A DNA stretch of 64,000 bases, taken from contig NZ_MDEQ02000001.1 of the NCBI RefSeq assembly GCF_001883705.2, positions 372,001 to 436,000 of the forward strand, in the 5' to 3' direction. This DNA is from Burkholderia catarinensis (GTDB lineage Bacteria; Pseudomonadota; Gammaproteobacteria; Burkholderiales; Burkholderiaceae). Under the pieces are notes generated by a model that made no database searches, was not told where the DNA came from, and was given only the letters and a program-made list of their open reading frames with translations. Of this stretch, positions 1 to 9,358 are shown piece by piece; the stretch's first letter is position 1, and each line of letters begins with the position of its first letter. A program made the translations under genes and the position numbers.

Positions 1-255
1 GGGCGTTCGCTACCCGAGTTCACGTATCGCGATTTCGGTTCGCTCGTGTCGCTCGGCCACTTCAGCGCGGTCGGCAACCTGATGGGCGGGCTGATCGGCG
101 GCAACATGCTGATCGAAGGGCTGTTCGCGCGCTTCATGTACATGTCGCTGTACCGGCTGCATGTCGCGGCGCTGCACGGCTATCCGCGGATGATGCTCGA
201 CACGGTCGCGCACTGGCTGCGGCGCACGACGCTGCCGCGCGTCAAGCTGCACTGA
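1..255 (+). CDS. ndh: NAD(P)/FAD-dependent oxidoreductase, NADH dehydrogenase II type (3' end only)
   Basis: Only the last 84 codons are inside the window; the gene enters from the left edge in frame 1 and stops with TGA at 253-255. The visible tail (LPEFTYRDFGSLVSLG, then a G-rich stretch and MYMSLYRLHVAALHGYPRMM) is the C-terminal membrane-associating end typical of type II NADH:quinone oxidoreductases, which oxidise NADH at the inner face of the cytoplasmic membrane without pumping protons. The nucleotide-binding domains lie outside the window, so the family call rests on this tail alone. A GC-rich hairpin follows the stop. Confidence 0.75.
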   Translation, partial: GRSLPEFTYRDFGSLVSLGHFSAVGNLMGGLIGGNMLIEGLFARFMYMSLYRLHVAALHGYPRMMLDTVAHWLRRTTLPRVKLH

Positions 256-271
256 GCGTTCGTGCCCGGAG

Positions 272-317
272 CGGGCGGGGAGTGCGCACGTCGTGCGTGT
301 TCCCCGCCCGTTGTTTC
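272..317 (+). terminator. Rho-independent terminator-like hairpin after ndh
   Basis: The arms CGGGCGGGGA (272-281) and TCCCCGCCCG (301-310) are perfectly complementary and are followed by TTGTTTCG. It sits 17 bases after the ndh stop. The T-tract is short, so strength is uncertain. Confidence 0.55.
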
Positions 318-674
318 GTGCGGGCAGCCGGACGGTTGGCCGGGTGCTTGCCGGGCGGCATCGGCCATGCGTTTTTCTTTTCAATTCGCAAGCATCCGGG
401 CGTGCAATGGTGATCGACATGCGCATGCCGCGAAGTGACTCGACGGGCCGTCGGCGGGCTTCTGCGCGACGACCGACGCGGTCGAATCGACGCGTCGTAA
501 TTGAGTCTTACACATCTGACAGTTGACGCGACAACGGATTATTGGGCATCTTGTCCGGGTTTCCGTTTGCGGCGGGGTGCCAACCGCCGCGACATCCGCG
601 CCGCGCGCCGGCGCGATGTCCCGTCATGCCGTATTCGCGGTCGTGACGGTGGCGCCCAATCGAGGAGTGCATTC
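318..674. other. Intergenic region, no gene recognised
   Basis: About 350 bases separate the ndh terminator from the hydrolase start. Reading frames crossing it lack recognisable sequence. A TTGACG hexamer at about 522 could be a -35 element for the hydrolase, but no good -10 follows at the right spacing. Confidence 0.4.
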
Positions 675-1550
675 ATGTTGAAACCCGAAGTCGACAGCCT
701 GGTCCCCCACGTTCCGTTCACGCGCCGCAAGTTCATGCAGGCCGCGCTGGGCGGCGCCTTCGCGGCGGCCGTGCTGCCCGTGTCGGCGCAGACGGTCACG
801 ACCGACAGCGACGGCCTGGACGTCGACACCGTCGAGATCCGCTCGGGCGATGCGAGCATCCCCGCCTATCGCGCGCAGCCGAAGGACAAGACGAACCTGC
901 CGGTCGTCATCGTGATCCACGAGATCTTTGGCGTGCATGCGCATATCGCCGACGTTTGCCGCCGCTTCGCGAAGCTCGGTTATCTCGCGATCGCACCCGA
1001 CCTGTTCGCGCGGCAGGGCAATGCGTCGAAGTATCCGACGATCAAGGAGCTTGACGAGCACATCGTCAGCAAGGTGCCGGACCGGCAGGTCACCGAGGAT
1101 CTCGACGCGACCGTCGCATGGGCCGGCAAGAACGGCGGCGACCTGTCGCGCCTCGGCGTGACGGGATTCTGCTGGGGCGGCCGTCAGGCCTGGCTGTATG
1201 CGGAGCACAACCCGCACGTGCGTGCGGCCGTTGCATGGTACGGGTTCGTCGAAGGCAAGACCGACGAGATGACGCCGTTCAACCCGGTCGATCATGCATC
1301 GTCGCTGAAGGTGCCGGTGCTCGGGCTGTATGGCGAGAAGGATACGAACATCACGCAGGCCTCGCTCGCGAACATGCGCAAGGCGATTCAGGCCAGCGAT
1401 TCGAAGCTCGCGCGTGAATCGGAGATCGTCGTGTATCCGGATGCCGGTCACGCATTCTTTGCCGACTACCGGCCGAGCTATGTGAAGGCCGATGCGGAGG
1501 AGAGCTGGAAACGCGCGATCGAGTGGCTCCACAAGTTCGGCGTGATGTAA
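675..1550 (+). CDS. Dienelactone hydrolase family protein with Tat signal
   Basis: The 291-residue alpha/beta hydrolase starts at ATG 675, which has GAGGAG just upstream. An upstream frame extension to about 501 has no ribosome site and is low-complexity Arg-rich sequence. The N-terminus carries a twin-arginine signal (FTRRKFMQAALGG, then a hydrophobic run ending VSAQ), so export as a folded protein is expected. The DLH triad is visible: nucleophile Cys166 in GFCWGG, Asp in GEKDTN and His in DAGHAFF. Family members hydrolyse dienelactone in chlorocatechol breakdown, but many exported paralogues have no known substrate and no aromatic pathway genes are next to it. The hydrolase fold is certain; the substrate is unknown. 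Confidence 0.88.
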   Translation: MLKPEVDSLVPHVPFTRRKFMQAALGGAFAAAVLPVSAQTVTTDSDGLDVDTVEIRSGDASIPAYRAQPKDKTNLPVVIVIHEIFGVHAHIADVCRRFAKLGYLAIAPDLFARQGNASKYPTIKELDEHIVSKVPDRQVTEDLDATVAWAGKNGGDLSRLGVTGFCWGGRQAWLYAEHNPHVRAAVAWYGFVEGKTDEMTPFNPVDHASSLKVPVLGLYGEKDTNITQASLANMRKAIQASDSKLARESEIVVYPDAGHAFFADYRPSYVKADAEESWKRAIEWLHKFGVM

Positions 1551-1555
1551 ACGGC

Positions 1556-1587
1556 AAGCGGCGGCACATGCCGCCGCTTCGTTGTTA
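1556..1587 (+). terminator. Hairpin terminator between convergent hydrolase and sulfurtransferase genes
   Basis: AAGCGGCGG (1556-1564) pairs with CCGCCGCTT (1571-1579) and is followed by CGTTGTT. It lies 6 bases after the hydrolase stop and before the convergent sulfurtransferase stop at 1608. Confidence 0.6.
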
Positions 1588-1607
1588 CGACTGCGCCGCG
1601 TCGGTGC

Positions 1608-2477
1608 TTACGGCGTCGGGCCGGTTGCGATCGGCCGCGACGGATCGGCGCTCCATTCGCTCCACGAGCCCGGATACAGCGACGCGCCGTGCAGGCCCGC
1701 CACCTCCAGCGCAAGCGCGTTGTGGCACGCGGTGACGCCGGAGCCGCATTGCAGGATCACGTTGTTCGGTTCGGTGCCTGCCAGTACCGTGGAGAACGCC
1801 TCGCGCAATTCGTGGCCGGTCTTGAAGCGGCCGTCGGCGGCCAGGTTGTCCTTGAAGAAGCGGTTGCGCGCGCCGGGGATGTGGCCGCCCACCCGATCGA
1901 TCGTTTCGTTTTCGCCGCGGTAGCGATCCGGCGCACGTGCATCGATCACGACGCGCGTGGGCGACGTCACGTTCGCGAGTACGGCTGCCGCATCGACCGT
2001 CGATTCGAGCGGCGCAGCCGCGCGGAAGTCGCCGGCGGCCGGCTGCGGCACGTCGGTCGTCAGCGGCTGGCCGGCCGCTTCCCAGGCTTGCAGGCCGCCG
2101 TCGAGCACGGCGATCGAATCGTGGCCGAGCCAGCGCAGCAGCCACCACAGGCGTGCCGCATAGGCGCCGCCTTGCGCGTCGTACGCGACGGCCTGCTGGC
2201 CCTGCTTGAGGCCGCGGCTGGCAAGCAGCGTGGCGAGCGCATCGCGGGTCGGCAGCGGATGGCGGCCGTTGGTGCCCGTCTTGCGGCCCGACAGGTCGCG
2301 GTCCAGATGAAGGTACTGTGCGCCGGGGATGTGGCCGGCCGCATAGGCGGCTTCGCCCGCACCGGGATCGACGAGATCGAAGCGGCAGTCGAACAGCGCG
2401 ACGCTGCCGGGCGCCGCGGCCAGGCGCTCGGCGAGATTGGCGGCGGAGATGAGCGTGGTGTAATGGGTGTGTGGCAT
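1608..2477 (-). CDS. sseA: 3-mercaptopyruvate/thiosulfate sulfurtransferase
   Basis: This 289-residue protein has two tandem rhodanese domains. The second holds the catalytic loop CGSGVTA with Cys244; this loop is typical of mercaptopyruvate sulfurtransferases, whereas thiosulfate sulfurtransferases usually have CRKGVTA. The first domain carries HIPGAQYLHLDRDL and the second HIPGARNRF, the usual paired rhodanese signatures. It would move sulfur from 3-mercaptopyruvate to cyanide or thiol acceptors in the cytoplasm. No signal peptide is seen. It is probably transcribed alone: the Rieske gene upstream on the same strand ends in its own terminator. Confidence 0.9.
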   Translation of the reverse strand: MPHTHYTTLISAANLAERLAAAPGSVALFDCRFDLVDPGAGEAAYAAGHIPGAQYLHLDRDLSGRKTGTNGRHPLPTRDALATLLASRGLKQGQQAVAYDAQGGAYAARLWWLLRWLGHDSIAVLDGGLQAWEAAGQPLTTDVPQPAAGDFRAAAPLESTVDAAAVLANVTSPTRVVIDARAPDRYRGENETIDRVGGHIPGARNRFFKDNLAADGRFKTGHELREAFSTVLAGTEPNNVILQCGSGVTACHNALALEVAGLHGASLYPGSWSEWSADPSRPIATGPTP

Positions 2478-2521
2478 GACGGCTCCCTGGAGTGCGAATG
2501 ACCTGACATTCCAAGTCTAAA

Positions 2522-2556
2522 CAAAAAAAGACGGGCCGAAGCCCGTCTTTTCGTCT
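2522..2556 (-). terminator. Rho-independent terminator of the Rieske oxygenase gene
   Basis: On the minus strand AAAAGACGGGC, loop TTCG, GCCCGTCTTTTTTT forms a strong stem with a seven-T tail. It lies just after the Rieske stop and before the sseA start, so it separates the two transcripts. Confidence 0.85.
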
Positions 2557-2594
2557 GCCGGATGCCGTGCGGCGTCAAAGCGCCGCACCGGCTG

Positions 2595-3701
2595 TCAGAT
2601 GTCGCCGAGGTGGCGGCGCAGGAACTCGTGGAAGTGCTGCATGCCGTCTTCCATCGGGCTCTGGTACGGGCCGACCTGCGACTCGCCGCGTGCCATCAGC
2701 GCACGGCGGCCTGCGTCCATCCGCATCGCGATCTCGTCGTCCTCGACGGCCGTTTCCATATAGGCGGCGCGCTCGGCCTCGACGAATTCGCGTTCGAACA
2801 ATGCGATTTCCTCGGGGTAATAGAATTCGACGATGTTGGTCGTCTTCTGCGGGCCGCGCGGGATCAGCCACGACACGACGAGCACGTGCGGATACCACTC
2901 GATCATCAGGCCCGGGTAGTAGACCATCCAGATCGCGCCGAACTCCGGCGGTACGCCGTTGCGGAACTTCAGCACCTGCTCGTGCCATTTCTGGTAAGTC
3001 GTGCTGCCCGGTTTCGCGAGGGCGTTGTGCACGCCGACCGTCTGCACGCTGTACCAGTCGCCGAACTCCCACTTGAGATCGTCGCACGACACGAAGCTGC
3101 CGAGGCCCGGGTGGAACGGAACGACATGGTAATCCTCGAGATAGACCTCGATGAACGTCTTCCAGTTGTAATCGCACTCGTGCACTTCGACGTGATCGAA
3201 GTGGTACTCGGAGAAATCGAAGTGATGCTTCGTGCCGAGGTCGGCGAGGTCGCGCGCGACATGCCGGCCTTCGGCCTCGAACAGCAGCCCCTGCCAGTTC
3301 TGCAGCGGGCTTTTGCCGAGGTTCAGGCACGGCTTGTCGGGGAAGTGCGGCGCGCCGAGCAGCTCGCCTTCCAGATCGTACGTCCAGCGGTGCAGCGGGC
3401 ACACGATGTTCTGCGTGTGGCCGCGCCCGTTGAGCATGATCGCCTGCCGGTGGCGGCAGACGTTCGACAGCAGTTCGATCTGGTTCGTCTGGTTGCGAAC
3501 CAGCACGCGGCCTTCCTGCTCGGACGGCAGCGCAAAATAATCCCCCGCCTCGGGCACCATCAACTCGTGCCCGACGTAACGAGGTCCTTTCTTGAAGAGG
3601 GTTTCGATCTCGCGCTCGAGCAGCGCCTCATCGAAGTATGCAGTGACTGGAAGCTGGCTGTGAGCCGACTTCAACTGAAGCGCATCGCTCAGATTGGACA
3701 T
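2595..3701 (-). CDS. Rieske non-heme iron oxygenase, alpha subunit (ring-hydroxylating type)
   Basis: The 368-residue protein starts at minus-strand ATG 3701, which has GGGAG six bases upstream; an in-frame ATG 45 bases earlier lacks a good site. The Rieske [2Fe-2S] ligands appear as CRHRQAIML and CPLHRWTYD (C-x-H ... C-x2-H). The catalytic mononuclear iron histidines are plausibly in EDYHVVPFHPGL. Such subunits need a reductase, but none is adjacent, so it probably takes electrons from a protein encoded elsewhere. The substrate cannot be read from the sequence; choline- and carnitine-type monooxygenases have the same layout. It diverges from xseB. Confidence 0.88.
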   Translation of the reverse strand: MSNLSDALQLKSAHSQLPVTAYFDEALLEREIETLFKKGPRYVGHELMVPEAGDYFALPSEQEGRVLVRNQTNQIELLSNVCRHRQAIMLNGRGHTQNIVCPLHRWTYDLEGELLGAPHFPDKPCLNLGKSPLQNWQGLLFEAEGRHVARDLADLGTKHHFDFSEYHFDHVEVHECDYNWKTFIEVYLEDYHVVPFHPGLGSFVSCDDLKWEFGDWYSVQTVGVHNALAKPGSTTYQKWHEQVLKFRNGVPPEFGAIWMVYYPGLMIEWYPHVLVVSWLIPRGPQKTTNIVEFYYPEEIALFEREFVEAERAAYMETAVEDDEIAMRMDAGRRALMARGESQVGPYQSPMEDGMQHFHEFLRRHLGDI

Positions 3702-3942
3702 TCCCACTCCCGGTGTTAGCGTGAAAGCAGTGAACAACCCAACCATCGAAAAATCGATTTAGGGAAACGGAGAATTATACCCGGTTCGCCTCGCAAGGCT
3801 AGGAATAAGTGCCTGATTTGTGTCAATTTTTTGTCGGGCGACGATCGGCAGGCGCACAATGTGTGTCGGAGATGGGGCCGGAATATGTGCCCGGTTGTAC
3901 CGGGGTACCCAAGTCGGCAGGTCGGAAAATTCTCTTTTGCCG

Positions 3943-3948
3943 TAGAAT
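3943..3948 (+). promoter_or_regulatory. Possible -10 element for xseB-ispA-dxs
   Basis: TAGAAT lies 35 bases upstream of the xseB ATG in the 281-base divergent region. No matching TTGACA-type -35 is present at 16-18 bases, so this is weak. Confidence 0.3.
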
Positions 3949-3982
3949 GTCCGACTTGTTTTGAAATTTGACACCCTTGTCC

Positions 3983-4276
3983 ATGGCGAAAACCGCATCC
4001 CCAGGCGCCACGCCGCCCGGTAATGGCACCGAACCGTTGCCGGACAATTACGAGATGGCGCTCGCGGAACTCGAAACGCTGGTTGCACGGATGGAAGGCG
4101 GCGCGTTGAGCCTCGAGGATTCACTGGCGGCGTATCGCCGCGGTGCGACCCTCGTTGCGTTTTGCCAACAGCAGCTCGAGAAAGTGGAGCAGCAGGTTCG
4201 CGTGCTCGACGGCGCGACGCTGAAGCCGCTTTCGTCCGGAACGGCCGCCACGGACGGCGAAGACGACGATCTATGA
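3983..4276 (+). CDS. xseB: Exodeoxyribonuclease VII small subunit
   Basis: The 97-residue protein has the conserved helical core NYEMALAELETLVARMEGG followed by LSLEDSLAAYRRG, diagnostic of XseB. It binds the large subunit XseA and forms the nuclease that degrades single-stranded DNA to short oligonucleotides. An Ala/Pro/Gly-rich N-terminal extension of about 25 residues and an acidic GEDDDL tail flank the core. ATG 3983 is preferred over an upstream TTG at 3968. The stop overlaps the ispA start (ATGA), giving translational coupling, the common xseB-ispA-dxs order of proteobacteria. xseA is not in the window. Confidence 0.93.
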   Translation: MAKTASPGATPPGNGTEPLPDNYEMALAELETLVARMEGGALSLEDSLAAYRRGATLVAFCQQQLEKVEQQVRVLDGATLKPLSSGTAATDGEDDDL

Positions 4277-5157
4277 CATTCGAACAATGGATGCGGTCTG
4301 TGCTAGACCGTGTCGAGGACGCACTCGGCCACTATTTGCCCGCTGAAACCGCGATGCCGGCGCAACTCCACGAGGCGATGCGCTATGCGGTCCTCGGCGG
4401 CGGCAAACGCGTTCGCCCGCTGCTGTGCCATGCAGCAGGCGAACTGACCGGTGCGACGGAAGCGGCGCGCAATGCGGCGGCGGCGGCGCTGGAGATGATC
4501 CACGTCTACTCGCTCGTGCACGACGACATGCCGTGCATGGACGACGACGCGCTGCGTCGCGGCAAGCCGACCGTGCACGTGCAGTACGACGAGCCGACGG
4601 CGCTGCTGGTCGGCGATGCGTTGCAGTCGCAGGCGTTCGTTGCGCTGACCGACGCCGAAGCGCTGTCGCCGGTGCAGCAGGCGGCGCTCGTGCGCGAGCT
4701 TGCACTCGCGAGCGGCTCGATCGGCATGGCCGGCGGGCAGGCGATCGACCTGGCGAGCGTCGGCCTCAAGCTGACGCGCGAGCAGCTCGAGACGATGCAC
4801 CGGATGAAGACGGGCGCACTGCTGCGCGCGGCCGTGCGAATGGGCGCGCTGGCCGGCGAGACGCCGTCGGCGGAAACGATGGCCGCGCTCGACGTCTATG
4901 CGGGGGCCGTAGGTCTGGCCTTCCAGGTCGTCGACGATATTCTCGACGTCACGACCGATTCGGCGACGCTCGGCAAGACGGCCGGCAAGGATGCGGCGAA
5001 CGACAAGCCGACCTACGTATCGATCCTCGGCCTCGAGGCGTCGCGCGAGCTCGCAGCGCAACTGCGCGCCGAAGCGCACGACGCGCTGAAACCGTTCGGC
5101 GCACGCGCACAGCGTCTCGCCGAACTTGCCGACCTGGTAGTGAACCGGGTCAGCTGA
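4273..5157 (+). CDS. ispA: Farnesyl diphosphate synthase (polyprenyl synthetase)
   Basis: This 294-residue prenyltransferase joins IPP to DMAPP and GPP to make farnesyl diphosphate, the precursor of quinone side chains and undecaprenyl phosphate. The first aspartate-rich motif is DDMPCMDDD, beginning at residue 84. The second is DDILD, beginning at residue 221. GGGKRVRP near the N-terminus binds IPP. The start overlaps the xseB stop by four bases, so the two are coupled. dxs follows after 80 bases, placing two isoprenoid steps in one transcription unit. Confidence 0.95.
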   Translation: MTFEQWMRSVLDRVEDALGHYLPAETAMPAQLHEAMRYAVLGGGKRVRPLLCHAAGELTGATEAARNAAAAALEMIHVYSLVHDDMPCMDDDALRRGKPTVHVQYDEPTALLVGDALQSQAFVALTDAEALSPVQQAALVRELALASGSIGMAGGQAIDLASVGLKLTREQLETMHRMKTGALLRAAVRMGALAGETPSAETMAALDVYAGAVGLAFQVVDDILDVTTDSATLGKTAGKDAANDKPTYVSILGLEASRELAAQLRAEAHDALKPFGARAQRLAELADLVVNRVS

Positions 5158-5237
5158 CGCGAAGCCCGCCGCCGCGCACACGCTACGGTGCGTGCAATAG
5201 AATGCGGGCGCGTTTGATTTCCTACAATGGAACGACG

Positions 5238-7142
5238 ATGTACGACTTGCTGAAAACCATCGACGACCCGGCGGATTTGCGCCGCCTCGATCGTCGCCAA
5301 CTCCAACCGCTCGCGGATGAACTGCGCGCGTTCGTGCTCGACAGCGTGTCGAAGACGGGCGGCCATTTGTCGTCCAACCTCGGGACGGTCGAGCTGACGA
5401 TCGCGTTGCACTACGTGTTCAACACGCCGAACGATCGCATCGTCTGGGATGTGGGCCACCAGACCTACCCGCACAAGATCCTGACGGGCCGCCGCGACCA
5501 GATGCATTCGCTGCGTCAGCAGGACGGCATCTCGGGCTTCCCGCGCCGTTCGGAGTCGGAATACGACACGTTCGGCACCGCGCACTCGAGCACGTCGATC
5601 TCGGCCGCGCTCGGTATGGCGATCGGCAGCCAGCTGAACGGCGACGACCGCTTCTCGATCGCCGTGATCGGCGACGGCGCGATGACGGCCGGCATGGCGT
5701 TCGAGGCGATGAACAACGCGGGCGTGTCGGAAGATGCGAAAGTGCTCGTGATCCTGAACGACAACGACATGTCGATCTCGCCGCCGGTCGGCGCGCTGAA
5801 TCGCCATCTCGCACGCCTGATGTCGGGCCGCTTCTATGCGGCCGCGCGCGCGGGCGTCGAGCGCGTGCTGAGCGTGGCGCCCCCGGTGCTCGAACTCGCG
5901 CGCAAGCTCGAGGAGCACGCGAAGGGCATGGTCGTGCCGGCCACGCTGTTCGAAGAGTTCGGCTTCAACTACATCGGCCCGATCGACGGTCACGATCTCG
6001 ATTCGCTGATCCCGACGCTGCAGAACATCCGCGAACTGCGCGGTCCGCAGTTCCTGCACGTGGTGACGAAGAAAGGCCAGGGCTACAAGCTCGCCGAGGC
6101 CGATCCGGTGCTCTATCACGGCCCCGGCAAGTTCAACCCGGCCGAAGGCATCAAGCCGTCGACCGCGCCCGCGAAGAAGACGTACACGCAGGTGTTCGGC
6201 GAGTGGCTGTGCGATGAAGCCGAGCGCGATTCGCGCGTCGTCGGCATCACGCCCGCGATGCGCGAAGGCTCGGGCATGGTCGAGTTCGAAAAGCGCTTCA
6301 AGGATCGCTACTACGACGTCGGCATCGCCGAGCAGCACGCGGTGACGTTCGCGGGCGGCATCGCGACCGAAGGGCTCAAGCCGGTCGTCGCGATCTACTC
6401 GACGTTCCTGCAACGTGCGTACGACCAGTTGATCCACGACGTCGCGCTGCAGAACCTGCCGGTCGTGTTCGCGATCGACCGCGCGGGGCTCGTCGGCGCG
6501 GACGGCGCGACGCACGCGGGCGCGTACGATCTCGCGTTCATGCGCTGCATCCCGAACATGACGATCATGGCCGCATCCGACGAGAACGAATGCCGCCAGA
6601 TGCTGCACACGGCGCTGCAGCAGCCGAACCCGACCGCGGTGCGCTATCCGCGCGGCGCGGGCGCGGGTGTGCCGACGGTGAAGGAATTCACCGAGATCCC
6701 GCTCGGCAAGGGTGAAGTGCGTCGCCGGACGTCGCAGCCGGAAGGCAAGCGCGTCGCGATTCTCGCGTTCGGCACGATGGTCGCACCGTCGCTCGCCGCG
6801 GCCGAGGAACTCGACGCAACCGTCGCGAACATGCGCTTCGTGAAGCCGGTCGACGCAGCGCTCGTGCGCGAACTCGCCGAGACGCACGACTACCTCGTCA
6901 CGATCGAGGAAGGCTGCGTGATGGGCGGCGCGGGCTCGGCCTGCGTGGAAGCCCTGATGGAGAGTGGGGTTATCCGACCCGTACTACAATTGGGCCTCCC
7001 TGACCTGTTCATCGATCACGGCGACCCCGCGAAGCTGTTGTCGCAATGCGGCCTCGACGGCGCGGGCATCGCGAAATCGATTCGCGAACGCTTCCTGAAC
7101 CCGGCGGCCGATGTCGCCGGTCAGGCGAAGCGCGTCGCATAA
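5238..7142 (+). CDS. dxs: 1-deoxy-D-xylulose-5-phosphate synthase
   Basis: The 634-residue enzyme condenses pyruvate and glyceraldehyde-3-phosphate to DXP, the first step of the MEP isoprenoid pathway and also a source of thiamine and pyridoxal precursors. The thiamine-diphosphate motif begins at GDGAM near residue 145 and ends at NDN; the transketolase-type pyrimidine domain includes [15 protein letters not shown]. Length is normal. ATG 5238 matches the conserved start [15 protein letters not shown]; the frame stays open further upstream, through ispA, but that part is antisense-like noise. It probably shares a transcript with xseB-ispA. Confidence 0.96.
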   Translation: MYDLLKTIDDPADLRRLDRRQLQPLADELRAFVLDSVSKTGGHLSSNLGTVELTIALHYVFNTPNDRIVWDVGHQTYPHKILTGRRDQMHSLRQQDGISGFPRRSESEYDTFGTAHSSTSISAALGMAIGSQLNGDDRFSIAVIGDGAMTAGMAFEAMNNAGVSEDAKVLVILNDNDMSISPPVGALNRHLARLMSGRFYAAARAGVERVLSVAPPVLELARKLEEHAKGMVVPATLFEEFGFNYIGPIDGHDLDSLIPTLQNIRELRGPQFLHVVTKKGQGYKLAEADPVLYHGPGKFNPAEGIKPSTAPAKKTYTQVFGEWLCDEAERDSRVVGITPAMREGSGMVEFEKRFKDRYYDVGIAEQHAVTFAGGIATEGLKPVVAIYSTFLQRAYDQLIHDVALQNLPVVFAIDRAGLVGADGATHAGAYDLAFMRCIPNMTIMAASDENECRQMLHTALQQPNPTAVRYPRGAGAGVPTVKEFTEIPLGKGEVRRRTSQPEGKRVAILAFGTMVAPSLAAAEELDATVANMRFVKPVDAALVRELAETHDYLVTIEEGCVMGGAGSACVEALMESGVIRPVLQLGLPDLFIDHGDPAKLLSQCGLDGAGIAKSIRERFLNPAADVAGQAKRVA

Positions 7143-7204
7143 GCCGGCACCGCCCGCGGGCGGTGTCGGTGCGACTGGCGCAACCGGTCTTCATTGATGC
7201 GGAA

Positions 7205-7234
7205 AACATGGGCCTGCGGGCCCATGTTGCTTTT
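7205..7234 (+). terminator. Hairpin between dxs and folE2
   Basis: AACATGGGCC (7205-7214), loop TGCG, GGCCCATGTT (7219-7228) is a perfect 10-bp stem followed by GCTTTTCC. The T-run is only four bases, so it may be a weak terminator or a leader structure of folE2. Confidence 0.5.
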
Positions 7235-7296
7235 CCGGCTGCCGCATGACGCGGCGTGCGCGTCGTCGAACGCGCGGCTTACAAGGATTGAACAAG

Positions 7297-8106
7297 ATGA
7301 ACCAGATGAATCCCGCCTTCGTGATGCCCGACGTGCAGAGCACGGTGGATACCCGTCAGATTCCGATTCAGCGCGTGGGCGTGAAGGCGGTCCGGCATCC
7401 GTTGACGGTGCGTACCGAAAGCGGCGACGTGCAGCCGACCGTCGGCGTCTGGAACCTCGACGTCCGCCTGCCGGCCGACCAGAAGGGCACGCACATGTCG
7501 CGCTTCGTCGCGCTGCTCGAAGAGAATCGCGCGCCGCTGACGGTCGAGCGGTTCCGCGCAATGCTCGCATCGATGCTCGAGAAGCTCGAAGCCGAGGCCG
7601 GCCGCATCGAAGTCACGTTCCCGTACTTCGTGAACAAGACGGCGCCGGTGTCCGGCGTGCAGAGCCTGCTCGACTACGAAGTGACGCTCGCGGGCGAAAG
7701 CCGCAACGGCGATACCCGCCTGTTCCTGAAGGTGCTCGTGCCCGTGACGAGCCTGTGCCCGTGCTCGAAGAAGATCTCGCAGTACGGCGCGCACAACCAG
7801 CGCTCGCACGTGACGATCGACGCCGAGCTCGCGGCCGACCTGCCGGTCGAGGCGCTGATCCGCATCGCGGAGGAAGAGGCGTCGTGCGAGCTGTGGGGCC
7901 TGCTGAAGCGTCCGGACGAGAAGTTCGTCACCGAGCGTGCGTACGAGAACCCGAAGTTCGTCGAGGACCTCGTGCGCGACGTCGCGCAGCGTCTCGATGC
8001 GGACGGGCGCGTGGTCGCGTATGTGCTCGAAGCCGAGAACTTCGAGTCGATCCACAACCACAGCGCGTATGCGCTGATCGAGCGCGACAAGCGGCAGGCT
8101 GCTTAA
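7297..8106 (+). CDS. folE2: GTP cyclohydrolase I, FolE2 (type IB)
   Basis: The 269-residue protein matches the FolE2/YciA-independent family that converts GTP to dihydroneopterin triphosphate for folate synthesis. The conserved Cys in [18 protein letters not shown] and the Glu-rich [18 protein letters not shown] segment are visible. ATG 7297 is chosen because AAGGA lies about 10 bases upstream and the product then begins [14 protein letters not shown]. Where studied, FolE2 tolerates metals other than Zn and can serve under zinc limitation. No zinc-regulator (Zur) palindrome is evident upstream. It ends before a bidirectional terminator. Confidence 0.93.
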   Translation: MNQMNPAFVMPDVQSTVDTRQIPIQRVGVKAVRHPLTVRTESGDVQPTVGVWNLDVRLPADQKGTHMSRFVALLEENRAPLTVERFRAMLASMLEKLEAEAGRIEVTFPYFVNKTAPVSGVQSLLDYEVTLAGESRNGDTRLFLKVLVPVTSLCPCSKKISQYGAHNQRSHVTIDAELAADLPVEALIRIAEEEASCELWGLLKRPDEKFVTERAYENPKFVEDLVRDVAQRLDADGRVVAYVLEAENFESIHNHSAYALIERDKRQAA

Positions 8107-8130
8107 CGCCGCGGCGTTTTGTCGCTCCGA

Positions 8131-8167
8131 TGAAAAAGGCTGCTCGTTCGAGCAGCCTTTTTGTTTT
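8131..8167. terminator. Bidirectional terminator between folE2 and tsaD
   Basis: AAAAAGGCTGCT (8133-8144), loop CGTTCG, AGCAGCCTTTTT (8151-8162) is a perfect 12-bp stem with an A-tract on one side and a T-tract on the other. It can terminate both convergent genes. Confidence 0.88.
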
Positions 8168-8188
8168 CTTGCGTCGGCGTTGCGCGGC

Positions 8189-9229
8189 TCAGCGTGCGAG
8201 CGATGCGAGATCCCAGCGCGGCTTCACCGTGAACGCGTAGTCGGCATTCGCCTGCTCGGGCCAGCGACCGAGCCGCAGCGCGCCCGCAAGCGCGATCATC
8301 GCGCCGTTGTCGGTGCAGAGCGCGAGATCGGGGTAGTGCACGTCGAAGCCGCGCTTGGCCGCGGCGGCCGACAGCGCGGCGCGCAACTGGCGGTTCGCGC
8401 CGACGCCGCCCGCGACCACGAGGCGCTTGAGCTTCGTCTGCTTCAGCGCGGCGAGCGACTTCGCGACGAGCACGTCGACGGCCGCGTCGACGAAGCCGCG
8501 CGCGAGGTCGGCCTTCGCGCGTTCGAGCGCTTCGCCCGCCAGCTTCGCCGCTTCGAACTTCTTCATCTGCGTGAGCACGGCCGTCTTCAGGCCGCTGAAG
8601 CTGAAGTCGAGATCGCCCGAATGCAGCATCGGCCGCGGCAGCACGACCGCGCCCGGCGTGCCCGTTTCGGCGAGCTTCGACACTTCCGGGCCGCCCGGGT
8701 AGCCGAGGCCGATCAGCTTCGCCGTCTTGTCGAACGCTTCGCCGGCCGCGTCGTCGAGCGTCTCGCCGAGCGTCTCGTATACGCCGACGTCGGTCACGCG
8801 CATCAGTTGCGTGTGGCCGCCGGACACCAGCAGCGCGACGAACGGGAACGGCGGCGGCTCGTCGACGAGCAGCGGCGACAGCAGGTGGCCTTCGAGGTGA
8901 TGGATGCCGACGGTCGGCTTGTTCCATGCGAGCGCGAGCGCATTCGCAATGCTCGCACCGACCAATAGCGCGCCGGCGAGGCCGGGGCCTTGCGTGAACG
9001 CGATCGCGTCGATGTCGTCGCGGTGCGTGCCGCTTTGAGCCATCACCTCCTCGAGCAGCGGCAGCGCGCGGCGGATGTGGTCGCGCGACGCGAGCTCGGG
9101 TACGACGCCGCCGTAGTCGCGGTGCATCGCGATCTGCGAATGGAGCGCGTGCGCGAGCAGGCCGCGCTGCGTGTCGTAGAGCGCGAGGCCGGTTTCGTCG
9201 CAGGAGCTTTCGATGCCGAGAACGAGCAT
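8189..9229 (-). CDS. tsaD: tRNA N6-threonylcarbamoyladenosine transferase TsaD
   Basis: The 346-residue ASKHA-fold protein begins [14 protein letters not shown], the hallmark of TsaD (Gcp/YgjD). The metal-binding HxxxH is in [10 protein letters not shown], and the conserved [13 protein letters not shown] follows. With TsaB, TsaC and TsaE it makes t6A at position 37 of ANN-decoding tRNAs. This is normally essential. ATG 9229 gives the canonical N-terminus; frames extending further upstream are antisense to the next gene. In many bacteria tsaD lies next to rpsU-dnaG-rpoD, as here. Confidence 0.96.
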   Translation of the reverse strand: MLVLGIESSCDETGLALYDTQRGLLAHALHSQIAMHRDYGGVVPELASRDHIRRALPLLEEVMAQSGTHRDDIDAIAFTQGPGLAGALLVGASIANALALAWNKPTVGIHHLEGHLLSPLLVDEPPPFPFVALLVSGGHTQLMRVTDVGVYETLGETLDDAAGEAFDKTAKLIGLGYPGGPEVSKLAETGTPGAVVLPRPMLHSGDLDFSFSGLKTAVLTQMKKFEAAKLAGEALERAKADLARGFVDAAVDVLVAKSLAALKQTKLKRLVVAGGVGANRQLRAALSAAAAKRGFDVHYPDLALCTDNGAMIALAGALRLGRWPEQANADYAFTVKPRWDLASLAR

Positions 9230-9358
9230 GGGTGCGGGCGGGGCGCGCCGTATCGGGCGCGCCGCAGGAAGGTCAACGTAACCGAAAATTATAGCAGGTG
9301 AGGGTCGCCCGCCGCTGGCGGCGGCCCGGCCCGATGCCGGGCAGGTACAATCCGCGCC

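Noticed and set aside
501..674. N-terminal extension of the dienelactone hydrolase
   Set aside because: It would bury the Tat signal 58 residues inside and lacks a ribosome site.
7143..7296. Riboswitch ahead of folE2
   Set aside because: The only strong structure is a single 10-bp hairpin; no conserved THF or preQ1 core sequence is recognisable.
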